Source: CALHAX01 sp038523655
GTDB lineage: Bacteria > Pseudomonadota > Alphaproteobacteria > Rhizobiales > CALHAX01
Assembly: GCA_038523655.1 (NCBI GenBank)
Contig: JBCBJG010000031.1
Span: 1 to 19,748, forward strand
Direction: 5' to 3'
Length of the DNA stretch: 19,748 nt
Shown here: positions 1 to 7,047 of the stretch, piece by piece
How positions within the stretch are numbered: position 1 is the first letter of the stretch
Layout: each line of letters opens with the position of its first letter
The notes under the pieces: model-generated
Seen by the model: only the letters and a program-made list of their open reading frames with translations
The model's database searches: none
Told to the model about the DNA's origin: nothing
Position numbers and translations under genes: made by a program

Positions 1-391
1 AGAGGCCGGCGAACGCCATCAGACGTTCGTCGCGGCGATGGATGAAGTGTGGCGTTTTTCTCCCCCGTTCACCGGTCAATTCGTAGAACCCGTCCGCGGG
101 GACGAGGCAGCGACGATACTTGATCGCGCCGCGGAAGGAGGGTTTCTCGAAAACCGTTTCGCTGCGGGCATTGATGAGGGTTGTAAACGCGGCCGGGTCC
201 TTCACCCAAGCTGGGATCAGCCCCCATCGCACGAGCTGAAAAGTTCGCTCGCCGGTCTCATGCAACCGCACGATCGGGACCGGTTGCGTTGGTGCGATGT
301 TTTCGCGCGGAGGGAAATTCGGCTGTTCGGGATAGCCGAAAAGCGCGCGGGTAGCCTCGGGCGGGCTCGTGTGGCTATAGCGCGAGCACAT
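1..391 (-). CDS. SOS response-associated peptidase (YedK/HMCES SRAP family), 3' part missing
   Basis: SRAP proteins bind abasic sites in single-stranded DNA and form a covalent thiazolidine crosslink through an N-terminal cysteine exposed after Met removal. The gene starts at ATG 391 on the minus strand, and 130 residues are visible before it leaves the window; family members are usually about 200-250 residues. The family hallmarks are present: Met-Cys at the N-terminus (nucleophile C2), the PPRENIAPTQ-type stretch (27-36), RWGLIPAW (55-62), the INARSET box with Asn74, and VPADGFYE with the active-site Glu104. The last visible residues, around MAFAGL, also fit the family. The later catalytic His lies outside the window. 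It is divergent from the Nudix gene with about 150 bp between. Identity is confident; the abasic-site role is family knowledge. Confidence 0.92.
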   Translation of the reverse strand, partial: MCSRYSHTSPPEATRALFGYPEQPNFPPRENIAPTQPVPIVRLHETGERTFQLVRWGLIPAWVKDPAAFTTLINARSETVFEKPSFRGAIKYRRCLVPADGFYELTGERGRKTPHFIHRRDERLMAFAGL

Positions 392-541
392 GGCGGGTGA
401 CCTCTTCGCATTTCGAGTTCGCGCCTGGGAATGATCGGTGAGACGCGGGCGTTCTCGAGATATAGGACGTGGGCTGCGAGGCGCCAAAGCTGACCACGAG
501 GGCGGGCCATAGAGACTGCAAGCTTAATCCCGCGGGCGGCT

Positions 542-970
542 GTGAGCGCGCTTTGCTTTGACGGAGATCGGGTCCTGCTGGTGCAGCGCGGAAAGCCGCC
601 GTTCGAGGGTTTTTGGAGCCTTCCCGGCGGGCGGATCGAGCCGGGGGAAGCTGCGGCTGATGCGATCGTTCGCGAAGTTCGGGAAGAGACCGGGCTGCAT
701 ACGGAAGCGCTCGGAATTGCGGGGCTGCGCGAGGTCATCGCGCCGCCGGATGCGCACTACGTCATCTCGGTCTTCGCGGTAACGCTGGCGGGTGGCACCC
801 TGGTTGCCGGGGACGACGCGGCTGATGTGGCGTGGCGCGGTCTGGCGGACTTGCAGGATGCCGGATCGTCGGCGAGGCGCCAGCTCACGCCCGGCACGGC
901 AGCGTTTATCCTCGCGGCAGCTCGCCGTCGCGATGCGGGCGCAAATACATGGTATCTGCCGCTACCATGA
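542..970 (+). CDS. NUDIX hydrolase
   Basis: A 142-residue Nudix pyrophosphohydrolase, which would hydrolyse a nucleoside diphosphate linked to another moiety using Mg2+. The Nudix box is complete: G30, E36, then R44-E45-V46 and E48-E49 with G51-L52, matching GX5EX7REUXEEXGU. The fold start (ALCFDGDRVLLVQRGKPP, residues 3-20) and the LPGG before the box resemble the ADP-ribose pyrophosphatase/MutT-like group, but substrate cannot be read from the sequence. GTG 542 is the only standard start between the upstream in-frame stop at 491 and the fold; the preceding codons (RAAVSAL-like) would also fit, so the true N-terminus may differ slightly. Its TGA stop overlaps the ATG of the next gene in an ATGA (967-970), which suggests translational coupling with the TIGR02301-type protein. 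Confidence 0.88.
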   Translation: MSALCFDGDRVLLVQRGKPPFEGFWSLPGGRIEPGEAAADAIVREVREETGLHTEALGIAGLREVIAPPDAHYVISVFAVTLAGGTLVAGDDAADVAWRGLADLQDAGSSARRQLTPGTAAFILAAARRRDAGANTWYLPLP

Positions 971-1419
971 CGATGCGGAACGATAGCGGCACTCGACAGA
1001 CCGGCGCCTGGCTTGGCGCGGTGCTTCTCGTCATGCTTTTCGCGGTGTCGCCGGTGAGCGCCCAGGACAAGCCGCGCCCATACGACCGCGACCTGCTGCG
1101 CTTGAGTGAGCTGCTTGGCGCCATCCACTATCTTCGGGCGCTTTGCGCTGCGGATGATGGGACGCGCTGGCGGGACGAGATGCAGGCGCTGATCGCGGCG
1201 GAAGGGACGAGCGCGCGTCGCAAGGTCCAGTTCACCCGGCGCTTCAACAAGGGCTATCGGAATTTCCAGCGGACCTATCGCAGCTGCACGCAGACGGCGC
1301 GGACCGCGATCGACCGTTTTGCAGGGGAAGCTGCAGAGATCGCGACGCGGCTGACCCGCGATCCGGATGCAGAGGCGCAGAGCGAGGCGGCAGCGCAGAG
1401 CGAGCCGGCGGCGCAATAG
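967..1419 (+). CDS. TIGR02301 family exported protein
   Basis: A 150-residue protein of unknown function. It has a clear Sec signal peptide: charged start, hydrophobic core at 14-28, likely cleavage after SPVSA (residue 32). The mature part contains the YDRDLLRLSELLGAIHYLRALC stretch (39-60, written here as one motif region) and a second segment with FTRRFNKGYRNFQRTY (89-104), typical of the alphaproteobacterial TIGR02301 family, with Cys60 and Cys107 as a possible disulfide pair. The C-terminus ends in an imperfect Ala/Gln/Ser/Glu repeat (137-150). The start was chosen at ATG 967 because it overlaps the Nudix stop; in-frame ATGs at 949 and 973 are alternatives, and no strong Shine-Dalgarno separates them. 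It probably acts in the periplasm; the function is unknown. Confidence 0.82.
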   Translation: MTMRNDSGTRQTGAWLGAVLLVMLFAVSPVSAQDKPRPYDRDLLRLSELLGAIHYLRALCAADDGTRWRDEMQALIAAEGTSARRKVQFTRRFNKGYRNFQRTYRSCTQTARTAIDRFAGEAAEIATRLTRDPDAEAQSEAAAQSEPAAQ

Positions 1420-1573
1420 GTCGATTGCCGGCGTCGCAGACCGGGTGTCGTTTACCTTCATTTCTGCGCAGCCTCGGAAGCACGGGTGTGCGTGCTAGAG
1501 CCGAGAGGTTCGCCATCGAGCCGCACTGCATCGCGCCGGCCGCGAGGGCGCCATTCGCAAGCGGAGGGTCGCG

Positions 1574-1819
1574 ATGCTGACTGTTACCTCTGAGGGAGAG
1601 CGCCGCGCCGAGACGCGTGCGCTGCGCTACATCATCGATGCGTGGGAAGACGCGCTCGAGGATGGCGTGCCTTCAGACAATCTCGCCAATGCCGCCCTGT
1701 TCGCCGCGCTCTCCGAATTGATTGCGACTTATGGCGAGACGGCTGTTGTCGAGTTCTCCAAGGGCCTCGGCGCGCGGATCGAGCATGGCGAGTTCACGCT
1801 CGTGCGCACGCTTCAGTAA
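1574..1819 (+). CDS. Small conserved-looking hypothetical protein
   Basis: An 81-residue, acidic, largely helical protein without a signal peptide or membrane segment. The core (about residues 16-76) reads RYIIDAWEDALEDGVPSDNLAN, then a segment including LFAALSELIATYGETAV and GEFTLVRT. I recall similar small proteins in Rhizobiales genomes but know no function for them. The start is well supported: GGAGGG at 1563-1568 lies five bases before ATG 1574. It sits 154 bp after the TIGR02301-type gene on the same strand and ends shortly before a 15-bp tandem repeat tract. No catalytic motif is visible. Confidence 0.72.
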   Translation: MLTVTSEGERRAETRALRYIIDAWEDALEDGVPSDNLANAALFAALSELIATYGETAVVEFSKGLGARIEHGEFTLVRTLQ

Positions 1820-1840
1820 ACCCGGGCGCAGTAATCCCGG

Positions 1841-1910
1841 GGCCAGTCGCCTCAAGGCCAGTCAACTAGGGGCCAGTCAACTAGGGGCCGCTTAACTAGG
1901 GGCCAGTCAC
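1841..1910. repeat. 15-bp tandem repeat, about 4.7 units
   Basis: Units begin at 1841, 1856, 1871, 1886 and 1901 with the pattern GGCCAGTCAACTAGG. The units at 1856 and 1871 are identical, those at 1841 and 1886 differ at a few positions, and the last (1901-1910) is partial. A degenerate unit may precede them at about 1825-1840. The tract lies between the convergent 81-residue gene and the LysE-type gene. Confidence 0.85.
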
Positions 1911-1924
1911 GCGCTCACCGCTCA

Positions 1925-2053
1925 TCAACGCAGAGCAACGACGGCGTCCAGCTGCGCCGTGCCGAGCGTCCAGCTTCCCTGCCCGAACAGTGCGGCGCCG
2001 AACGCGATCAGGGCTATTCTCGCGATATGGTTCACCAGCCGCAAACGGGCGGT
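1925..2053 (-). pseudogene. Detached C-terminal helix of the LysE-type gene
   Basis: Forty-two sense codons lie in the same frame as the upstream LysE-type gene, directly after its TGA stop. They encode a basic stretch, a hydrophobic helix (IARIALIAFGAALFG) and a short tail, as expected for the sixth transmembrane helix of RhtB-type transporters. There is no good start codon or ribosome-binding site of its own. It is read as the cut-off end of that gene rather than as an independent gene. Confidence 0.65.
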
Positions 2054-2635
2054 TCAAACCCGCGTGCGCAGGCGCGAGACCGTGTAAGTCATTACGATCC
2101 ACCACGTCAGGTTACCGGCTGCGATGGCGGCGATTACGAGCGCGACGTCGAAGGTGCTCGGGAGTGCGCCGAAGATCGATGCGAGCCCGCCGACAAGCGC
2201 GAAGGCGCCGAGCATCGCGCCGGGGTTGGTTACGGTCATGATGAACGCCTGAGGAACCGCGCGGGCGTGGAGACCGAAGCGGGCGGGCTCGGCTGGTGCT
2301 GATCGATGGGTTTCAGCTTCGTTTGGCAGCGCCGGTGAGGCCGTTAGCCGATTGCGCGCGAGGCCAAGCCCGAACAGGATCAGGATCGCGCCGCCAGCGA
2401 CCTGGAGTTCGGAAGCGAACGTGGTGAGGAAGACGGTGACATAGGCGAGGCCGGTCACGGCAACGAACGCGAGCAGTGTATCGCCGATCGCAGCACCTAC
2501 GCCGACGGCCACACCGCCGGCAAATCCGTGTGTCAACGCGCGCTGTACCGCGAGGATGTTGACGGGACCGGTCGGGATGGCGAGCGTAAGGCCGATGCCG
2601 AACGCGACCACGACGAGATACAGATTGTTGATCAA
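2054..2635 (-). CDS. LysE/RhtB family translocator, C-terminally truncated by an in-frame TGA
   Basis: An inner-membrane exporter of the LysE/RhtB family, which generally exports amino acids; the substrate is not predictable here. From TTG 2635 it reads 193 residues. The N-terminus has the family signature LTLAIPTGPVNILAVQRAL (about 14-32), followed by transmembrane segments near 35-60, 60-90, 135-160 and 165-185, and the conserved FIMTVTNPGAMLGAFA region. Translation stops at the TGA at 2054-2056 straight after TVSRLRTRV. The same frame continues for 42 codons to a stop at 1925-1927 and encodes RLRLVNHIARIALIAFGAAL, which looks like the missing last helix of the family. The gene is therefore probably interrupted. 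ATG 2710 is an alternative start but would overlap the divergent gene at 2679. Confidence 0.8.
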   Translation of the reverse strand: MINNLYLVVVAFGIGLTLAIPTGPVNILAVQRALTHGFAGGVAVGVGAAIGDTLLAFVAVTGLAYVTVFLTTFASELQVAGGAILILFGLGLARNRLTASPALPNEAETHRSAPAEPARFGLHARAVPQAFIMTVTNPGAMLGAFALVGGLASIFGALPSTFDVALVIAAIAAGNLTWWIVMTYTVSRLRTRV

Positions 2636-2678
2636 GCCGCGCCTACGGATCGCTGTCTGCGTGACGAGCAAGCGGCGT

Positions 2679-3116
2679 ATGCGTCGCCGATCCCAGGCTG
2701 CGTCAGCCATGCTCGTTGCGAGCATTTTTCTCCTCGTCAGCGCCGGGCCGACGTCTGCACAGGAAGATGCCAGCCAATCGTTACCGGTTGGTGTTGCGCA
2801 GGTTGTCGACACGCTCTCTCGCGCTGTCGAACGCCCATCGGTGGATGCGTTCATGGAGGCGATCGAGCTGAACGAACTCGCGCCAGAAGTTCACGTGGCG
2901 GGATGTGAGGGCAGCGCGGCGGAGGCCGTGATTGCCTGCCTTGTCGAACGCGGTCGGGAGGGCGATATGGCGGCGCTGCAGACAGCGCTCGGCGCGCCCC
3001 CGTTGCGGACGGTCAACGGCAGCTTTCGCTGGCGCGCGCCCGGCGCAGAAGTCGAGATCACGGCAGACGGGGTGCTGCTGGCCCTGCGGGTCGGCGTGAA
3101 CGAGCCCACGGAGTAA
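2679..3116 (+). CDS. Exported hypothetical protein
   Basis: A 145-residue protein that I do not recognise. ATG 2679 gives a textbook signal peptide: MRRRSQ basic region, hydrophobic core 10-21, and likely cleavage at GPTSA-QE (residue 27). GTG 2661 and ATG 2709 are in-frame alternatives. The mature protein is acidic and helical in its first half, has two cysteines (C76, C87) that could form a disulfide, and ends with a predicted beta-rich part (about 108-141: TVNGSFRWRA, AEVEITADGV, LLALRVGV). The gene is divergent from the LysE-type exporter with about 43 bp between start codons, and it converges on the dihydroorotase-type gene with 27 bp between stops. Confidence 0.7.
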   Translation: MRRRSQAASAMLVASIFLLVSAGPTSAQEDASQSLPVGVAQVVDTLSRAVERPSVDAFMEAIELNELAPEVHVAGCEGSAAEAVIACLVERGREGDMAALQTALGAPPLRTVNGSFRWRAPGAEVEITADGVLLALRVGVNEPTE

Positions 3117-3143
3117 GGGTTGGTCGCCCCGCCAGCGGCGATG

Positions 3144-4520
3144 TCAGACGCCGGCTTCGTGGAAGGTTGCGGCTTCGCCGATCGGCTCGCCGATTAATTC
3201 TCCGTCGCGCATGACCGTTCGTCCGCGCACGACCGTCGCGATCGGCCAACCTTTCACTGAGCGGCCATCGTACGGCGTCCAGCCGCAGGTGCTGGCGACG
3301 TCCTCGTTCCGGATTGTGCGGTCGGCGGCGAGATCGACGAGCGTCAGGTCGGCGTCGTACCCGCGCATGATGCGGCCCTTCCCGGCGAGCCCGAAAAGGC
3401 GTTGTGGACCGTGGGCCGTGAGATCGACGAAACGTTCCAGCGTCAACCGGCCCGCATTCACGTGATCCAGCATGATCGGTACGAGGGTTTGTACCCCGGT
3501 CATGCCGGAGGGCGAGGCGGGATACGTCGCGGCTTTTTCCTCCAGCGTGTGTGGCGCGTGGTCTGACCCGAGAACGTCGACGATCCCGTTGGCCAAGGCC
3601 TGCCAGATCACGTCGCGGTGCGAAGTGTCACGGACGGGCGGGTTCATCTGCGCGCGGGTCCCGAGTTCGGCGTAGGCGATATCTGCATCCAGCGTCAGAT
3701 GATGCGGGGTCACCTCCACGCTCGCCCATTGGCGATGGTGCTGTAGATAGGCCATCTCCTCGGCGGTAGAGATATGCAGCACGTGCACGCGTTTGCGGTG
3801 TTTCATCGCCAGCCCCACCAGATTGCGGGTTGCGATCAGCGCGGCCTCCGGATCGCGCCAAAGCGGATGGCTCGTCGGATCGCCTTCGCGGCGGAGATGT
3901 TTACGCGCCTCGAGGCGGGCCTCGTCTTCACAGTGGAACGCGGCACGGCGCGAGATTTTTGCGATGACGGCATCGAGCCCTTCAAGATCGTCGAGCAGGA
4001 GATCGCCCGTCGATGAGCCGATGAAGACTTTTATCCCTGCGCTGCCCGGGAGCCGTTCGAGGTCCGGAATTTCCTCCACGTTTTCGCGTGTGCCGCCGAC
4101 GTAGAACGCGAAATCGCAATGCATCCGGTGATGGGCCAGGCGGACCTTGTCGGCGAGGGCGTCCGCGGTGGTCGTGAGCGGGTTCGTGTTCGGCATCTCG
4201 AACACCGTGGTGACGCCGCCGAGCACCGCGGCACGGCTCCCACTCGCGAGGTCTTCCTTGTGGGTCATGCCCGGTTCGCGGAAGTGAACCTGACTGTCGA
4301 TCACACCGGGCAGCACATGCAGGCCGGTCGCATCGAGCCGTTCTCCGGCATCGATGGTTGCGAGATCGCCGATCGCTGCGATCATGCCGCTGCGGACGCC
4401 GATGTCGCCCGGTTCGGTGCCGGCCGGTGTCAACAGCGTGCCGCCGTGGATGATGAGGTCGAAGGGCCCCTTGTCTTGGAGCGTGAGGGTCGCGCGCGGG
4501 GCTGGCTGCGGATCGGTCAT
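3144..4520 (-). CDS. Dihydroorotase (cyclic amidohydrolase family)
   Basis: A 458-residue metal-dependent cyclic amidohydrolase. Dihydroorotase interconverts N-carbamoyl-aspartate and dihydroorotate in pyrimidine synthesis. Visible features are the LPGVIDSQVHFREPG motif (70-84), EMPNTNP (108-114), GIKVFIGSSTG with Lys164 (candidate carboxylated lysine), AFHCEDE (His196), HVLHIST (His249), and GSDHAPHT with catalytic Asp320. The first metal-binding HxH of classical dihydroorotases reads Gln77-Val-His79 here, a feature of the dihydroorotase subgroup with D-x-Q-V-H-F-R-E-P-G. The CGWTPYDGR segment near the C-terminus also fits that subgroup. ATG 4520 begins just before the typical N-terminal strand; an in-frame upstream start at 4595 would add 25 unlikely residues. 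It is not in a pyrimidine operon here, so it may be a paralogue or an allantoinase-like relative. Confidence 0.85.
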   Translation of the reverse strand: MTDPQPAPRATLTLQDKGPFDLIIHGGTLLTPAGTEPGDIGVRSGMIAAIGDLATIDAGERLDATGLHVLPGVIDSQVHFREPGMTHKEDLASGSRAAVLGGVTTVFEMPNTNPLTTTADALADKVRLAHHRMHCDFAFYVGGTRENVEEIPDLERLPGSAGIKVFIGSSTGDLLLDDLEGLDAVIAKISRRAAFHCEDEARLEARKHLRREGDPTSHPLWRDPEAALIATRNLVGLAMKHRKRVHVLHISTAEEMAYLQHHRQWASVEVTPHHLTLDADIAYAELGTRAQMNPPVRDTSHRDVIWQALANGIVDVLGSDHAPHTLEEKAATYPASPSGMTGVQTLVPIMLDHVNAGRLTLERFVDLTAHGPQRLFGLAGKGRIMRGYDADLTLVDLAADRTIRNEDVASTCGWTPYDGRSVKGWPIATVVRGRTVMRDGELIGEPIGEAATFHEAGV

Positions 4521-4654
4521 GATGTTCGCGCGCTTCCAGTTGGCTGAGGGATGGGTCGGCGTGACGCCGTTGGCGGACGGTGGGTGGGCCGTCAAGCAGG
4601 TGCCCAGACCCTGACCTTGCAGTGACGCGATCGGTTACGTAAGTCCGCCGGACC

Positions 4655-5617
4655 ATGCAAGACGCACCACCAGAAACCGAGACGGGTGATCGTTCGCCGG
4701 GCGAGCCGCAACGGGCCGCACCGTCGTGGCTCACGGAGCCGCCGAATAATTCAGCCCCTGAGACCGAGTTCGGGCCGACGCTGCTGACGAGCCGCACAGT
4801 GCTGAGCGTGCGCGGTGCGGAGGCGGTCACGTTCCTTGACGGCTTGGTGACAGCGCCGGTTGCCGCGATGGCACCGGGCGAAGGCTCGTGGGCCGCACTC
4901 CTCTCGCCGCAAGGCAAGGTGCTGTTCGAGTTCATCGTCTACCGAGATGACGACGGGTTGCTGATCGATATGGCGGCAAGCGTTGCGGTGGGGCTCATGC
5001 AGCGGCTTTCGCTCTACAAGCTGCGTGCCGACGTCACGCTAGCGGTCGAGCAGGACTTGGCCGTGGTGGTCGCGAGCGGGGCGTACCCTGGGCTGGAACC
5101 GGATGCCCGGCACGCCGGTCTCGGCTATCGCGGTTGTCTTGCGCGCAGCGACGTCGGCGATGGCGACGCAGATGCCGGGGAACGCGCTTACGAACGCCGG
5201 CGGATTTCCCTGCTCGTGCCCGAGGTGCCGGCGGACTTTGATGCGGGAGTCGTATTCGCCCACGACATCGGGCTGGATCAGCTTGGTGGCGTGAGCTTCT
5301 CGAAGGGATGTTATGTCGGCCAGGAGGTCGTCTCACGCATGCGGCATCGTGGGACAGCGCGGCGGCGGATCGTCGGGGTGCGTGCGGCCGGCGAACTCCC
5401 GGCGCGGGGCGCAGACCTCTTGCTTGGTGACAAGACGGTCGGCACGCTTGGGCGTTCGGCAGATGGCGTTGGGCTCACACTCGCGCGGATTGACCGGCTG
5501 GCCAAGGGTGCGGAGAATAATCTACCGCTAAAGGTCGGCGACGCGGACGTTACTCTTTTTCTCCCCGATTACGCCACCTACTCACTCGACGCCCAGGCAG
5601 CGGAGCCGACATCGTGA
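4655..5617 (+). CDS. ygfZ: YgfZ/GcvT-domain folate-binding protein
   Basis: A 320-residue cytosolic protein of the YgfZ/IBA57 family. These bind tetrahydrofolate and help assemble or repair Fe-S clusters, notably in radical-SAM tRNA-modifying enzymes. The diagnostic KGCYVGQE signature is at about 217-224, followed by RMRHRG. The fold starts near residue 45 (LTSRTVLSVRGAEAVTFLDGLVT, read as a region) and includes the LLSPQGKVLFEF strand. The first about 40 residues are Pro/Glu-rich and look disordered; ATG 4655 is the only reasonable start, so they are probably real or a divergent leader. It is the first gene of a coupled trio: its TGA overlaps the GTG of tag in GTGA (5614-5617). It is divergent from the dihydroorotase-type gene across 134 bp. 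Confidence 0.87.
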   Translation: MQDAPPETETGDRSPGEPQRAAPSWLTEPPNNSAPETEFGPTLLTSRTVLSVRGAEAVTFLDGLVTAPVAAMAPGEGSWAALLSPQGKVLFEFIVYRDDDGLLIDMAASVAVGLMQRLSLYKLRADVTLAVEQDLAVVVASGAYPGLEPDARHAGLGYRGCLARSDVGDGDADAGERAYERRRISLLVPEVPADFDAGVVFAHDIGLDQLGGVSFSKGCYVGQEVVSRMRHRGTARRRIVGVRAAGELPARGADLLLGDKTVGTLGRSADGVGLTLARIDRLAKGAENNLPLKVGDADVTLFLPDYATYSLDAQAAEPTS

Positions 5618-6216
5618 CGGCGGATGCAGAGGGGCCCTGTCCCTGGCCGGGCGACGACGCGCAGTACATCACCTATCACGACACCGAATGGGGCGTGCCG
5701 AACGGCGACGACCGGGCGCTGTTCGAGAAGATGGTGTTGGAGGGATTTCAGGCCGGCCTCTCGTGGATCACGATCTTGCGGAAGCGCGATCACTTCCGCG
5801 AGGTGTTCGACGGGTTCGATCCGGAGCGGATTGCCGGCTACCGCCCGGCCAAGGTCGATAAGCTGATGGCTGACCCCGGCATCGTGCGGAACCGCGCGAA
5901 GATTGAGGCGACGATCGACAACGCGAAGGCGTTTCTCGTGGTCCAGGAGCGACGTTCGTTCGCTGGTTTGCTCTGGTCCTTCATCGGTGATGCGCCGCAC
6001 CAGAACACCTGGCGCAGTATGGCCGAGGTGCCCGCCGTAACGGATGCCAGCAAAGCCCTGTCGGGCGACCTCAAAAAGCGCGGGTTCCGGTTTGTCGGGC
6101 CGACGACGATGTATGCGCTGATGCAGGCGACGGGTATGGTCAACGACCACCTCGTCGGGTGTCCACGCCGTGCCGCGTGCGCAAAGCTCGCGGAAAAGTT
6201 TGTCGTGCCGACGTGA
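5614..6216 (+). CDS. tag: DNA-3-methyladenine glycosylase I
   Basis: A 200-residue base-excision repair enzyme that removes 3-methyladenine from alkylated DNA. The match to E. coli Tag is very clear. The zinc ligands correspond to Cys9, His22, His179 and Cys183, with the same 13- and 4-residue spacings. Glu43 in VLEGFQAGLSW is in the place of the catalytic/base-binding Glu38. YHDTEWGVP (21-29) and ITILRKR (52-58) are family hallmarks. The start is GTG 5614, overlapping the ygfZ stop, and its own TGA overlaps the GTG of the next gene, so all three proteins are probably translated from one message. It lies in the cytoplasm/nucleoid. No sign of degradation. Confidence 0.96.
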   Translation: MTADAEGPCPWPGDDAQYITYHDTEWGVPNGDDRALFEKMVLEGFQAGLSWITILRKRDHFREVFDGFDPERIAGYRPAKVDKLMADPGIVRNRAKIEATIDNAKAFLVVQERRSFAGLLWSFIGDAPHQNTWRSMAEVPAVTDASKALSGDLKKRGFRFVGPTTMYALMQATGMVNDHLVGCPRRAACAKLAEKFVVPT

Positions 6217-6842
6217 GCGACGGCTCCACACGTGCGTGGCAACGGATGCTTTCCGGCCGACGGCTGGACTTGCTCGCCCCGGACCCCGCCGACATCGACA
6301 TTGTGGATATCGCCCACGGCCTTGCCCGGGTCGCCCGCTGGAACGGCCAGACCGCGGGTGCGCATGCGTTTTCGGTCGCGCAACATAGTGTGCTGGTTGC
6401 CGAGATTTTTTCGGCGCTCATGCCGGCCACAGACGAGCGCGCGCGATGTGCCGCGCTGCTCCATGATGCGGCGGAGTATGTGGTCGGCGATCTGATCAGC
6501 CCGTTCAAGCGCGCCATTGGCGCGGATTATCGGCGGTTCGAGGATCGCCTCATGGCCGCAGTGCATGCACGGTTCGGGCTGGTTGATCGGATGACGGAGT
6601 CTGTCTCGGCCGCAATCAAAAAAGCGGATGCGATCGCGGCTTATTACGAAGCAACGCGGCTCGCCGGCTTCACTGAAGCTGAAGCGGATCTTTATTTTCA
6701 GCGACCGGCCGTGGTGTTGCCCGGCCCGCTGAACGCTGCGCTCGACGGGATCGAGGCTGTCGATACGGATACGGCGCAGAAGGCATTTCTCGCGGTGTAT
6801 TCGGCATGCGGTCTTGGCTCCGATGCGGCCACGGGGTCCTGA
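6213..6842 (+). CDS. HD-domain phosphohydrolase, YfbR-like
   Basis: A 209-residue HD-superfamily protein resembling YfbR-type 5'-deoxynucleotidases and the alphaproteobacterial 'HD family hydrolase' group. The metal-binding set is visible: His58 (SVAQHSVLVAE), His84-Asp85 (LLHDAAEYVVGDL) and a later Asp139 (KKADAIAAYYE). The N-terminal WQRMLSGRRLDLLAPDP and DIAHGLARVARWNG are typical of this group. GTG 6213 was chosen because it forms a GTGA overlap with the tag stop; an in-frame ATG at 6159 lies inside tag and would add 18 implausible residues. The context (DNA alkylation repair, Fe-S/folate factor) fits a housekeeping role in nucleotide pool maintenance, but that link is inference. Substrate unknown. 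Confidence 0.87.
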   Translation: MSDGSTRAWQRMLSGRRLDLLAPDPADIDIVDIAHGLARVARWNGQTAGAHAFSVAQHSVLVAEIFSALMPATDERARCAALLHDAAEYVVGDLISPFKRAIGADYRRFEDRLMAAVHARFGLVDRMTESVSAAIKKADAIAAYYEATRLAGFTEAEADLYFQRPAVVLPGPLNAALDGIEAVDTDTAQKAFLAVYSACGLGSDAATGS

Positions 6843-7047
6843 ACCCACGATGCTGTGGGTGGAAAGCGAGGTGCTGCGCGCGGTTCCACCGTCGCAAAGG
6901 CACCGCCTTTCAGCCGCAAACTCGCCGGAATTCGGGCGTCAAAGGCGATCTGCGGGAGGGACGCACACGCCGTCCTCAGGCGGCTTGGCGCCATCGACGA
7001 ATTGGCTGTGACCCGGGGGGCATCCGCCTCCAACGATGGGACACGAT

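Noticed and set aside
1841..1910. CRISPR array
   Set aside because: The 15-bp units are directly contiguous with no spacers and there are no cas genes.
2054..2056. TGA in the LysE-type gene as a selenocysteine codon
   Set aside because: The family has no selenoproteins and the residue is in a loop before the last helix; a nonsense mutation or error is simpler.
3982..4935. 317-codon minus-strand open frame across the pyrC-like/ygfZ gap
   Set aside because: It is out of frame with the dihydroorotase-type gene and antisense to ygfZ; composition is Arg/His/Ser-rich noise.
6843..7047. Possible small genes between the HD gene and nadQ
   Set aside because: Short frames here have no ribosome-binding site, no recognisable motif and abnormal Arg-rich composition.
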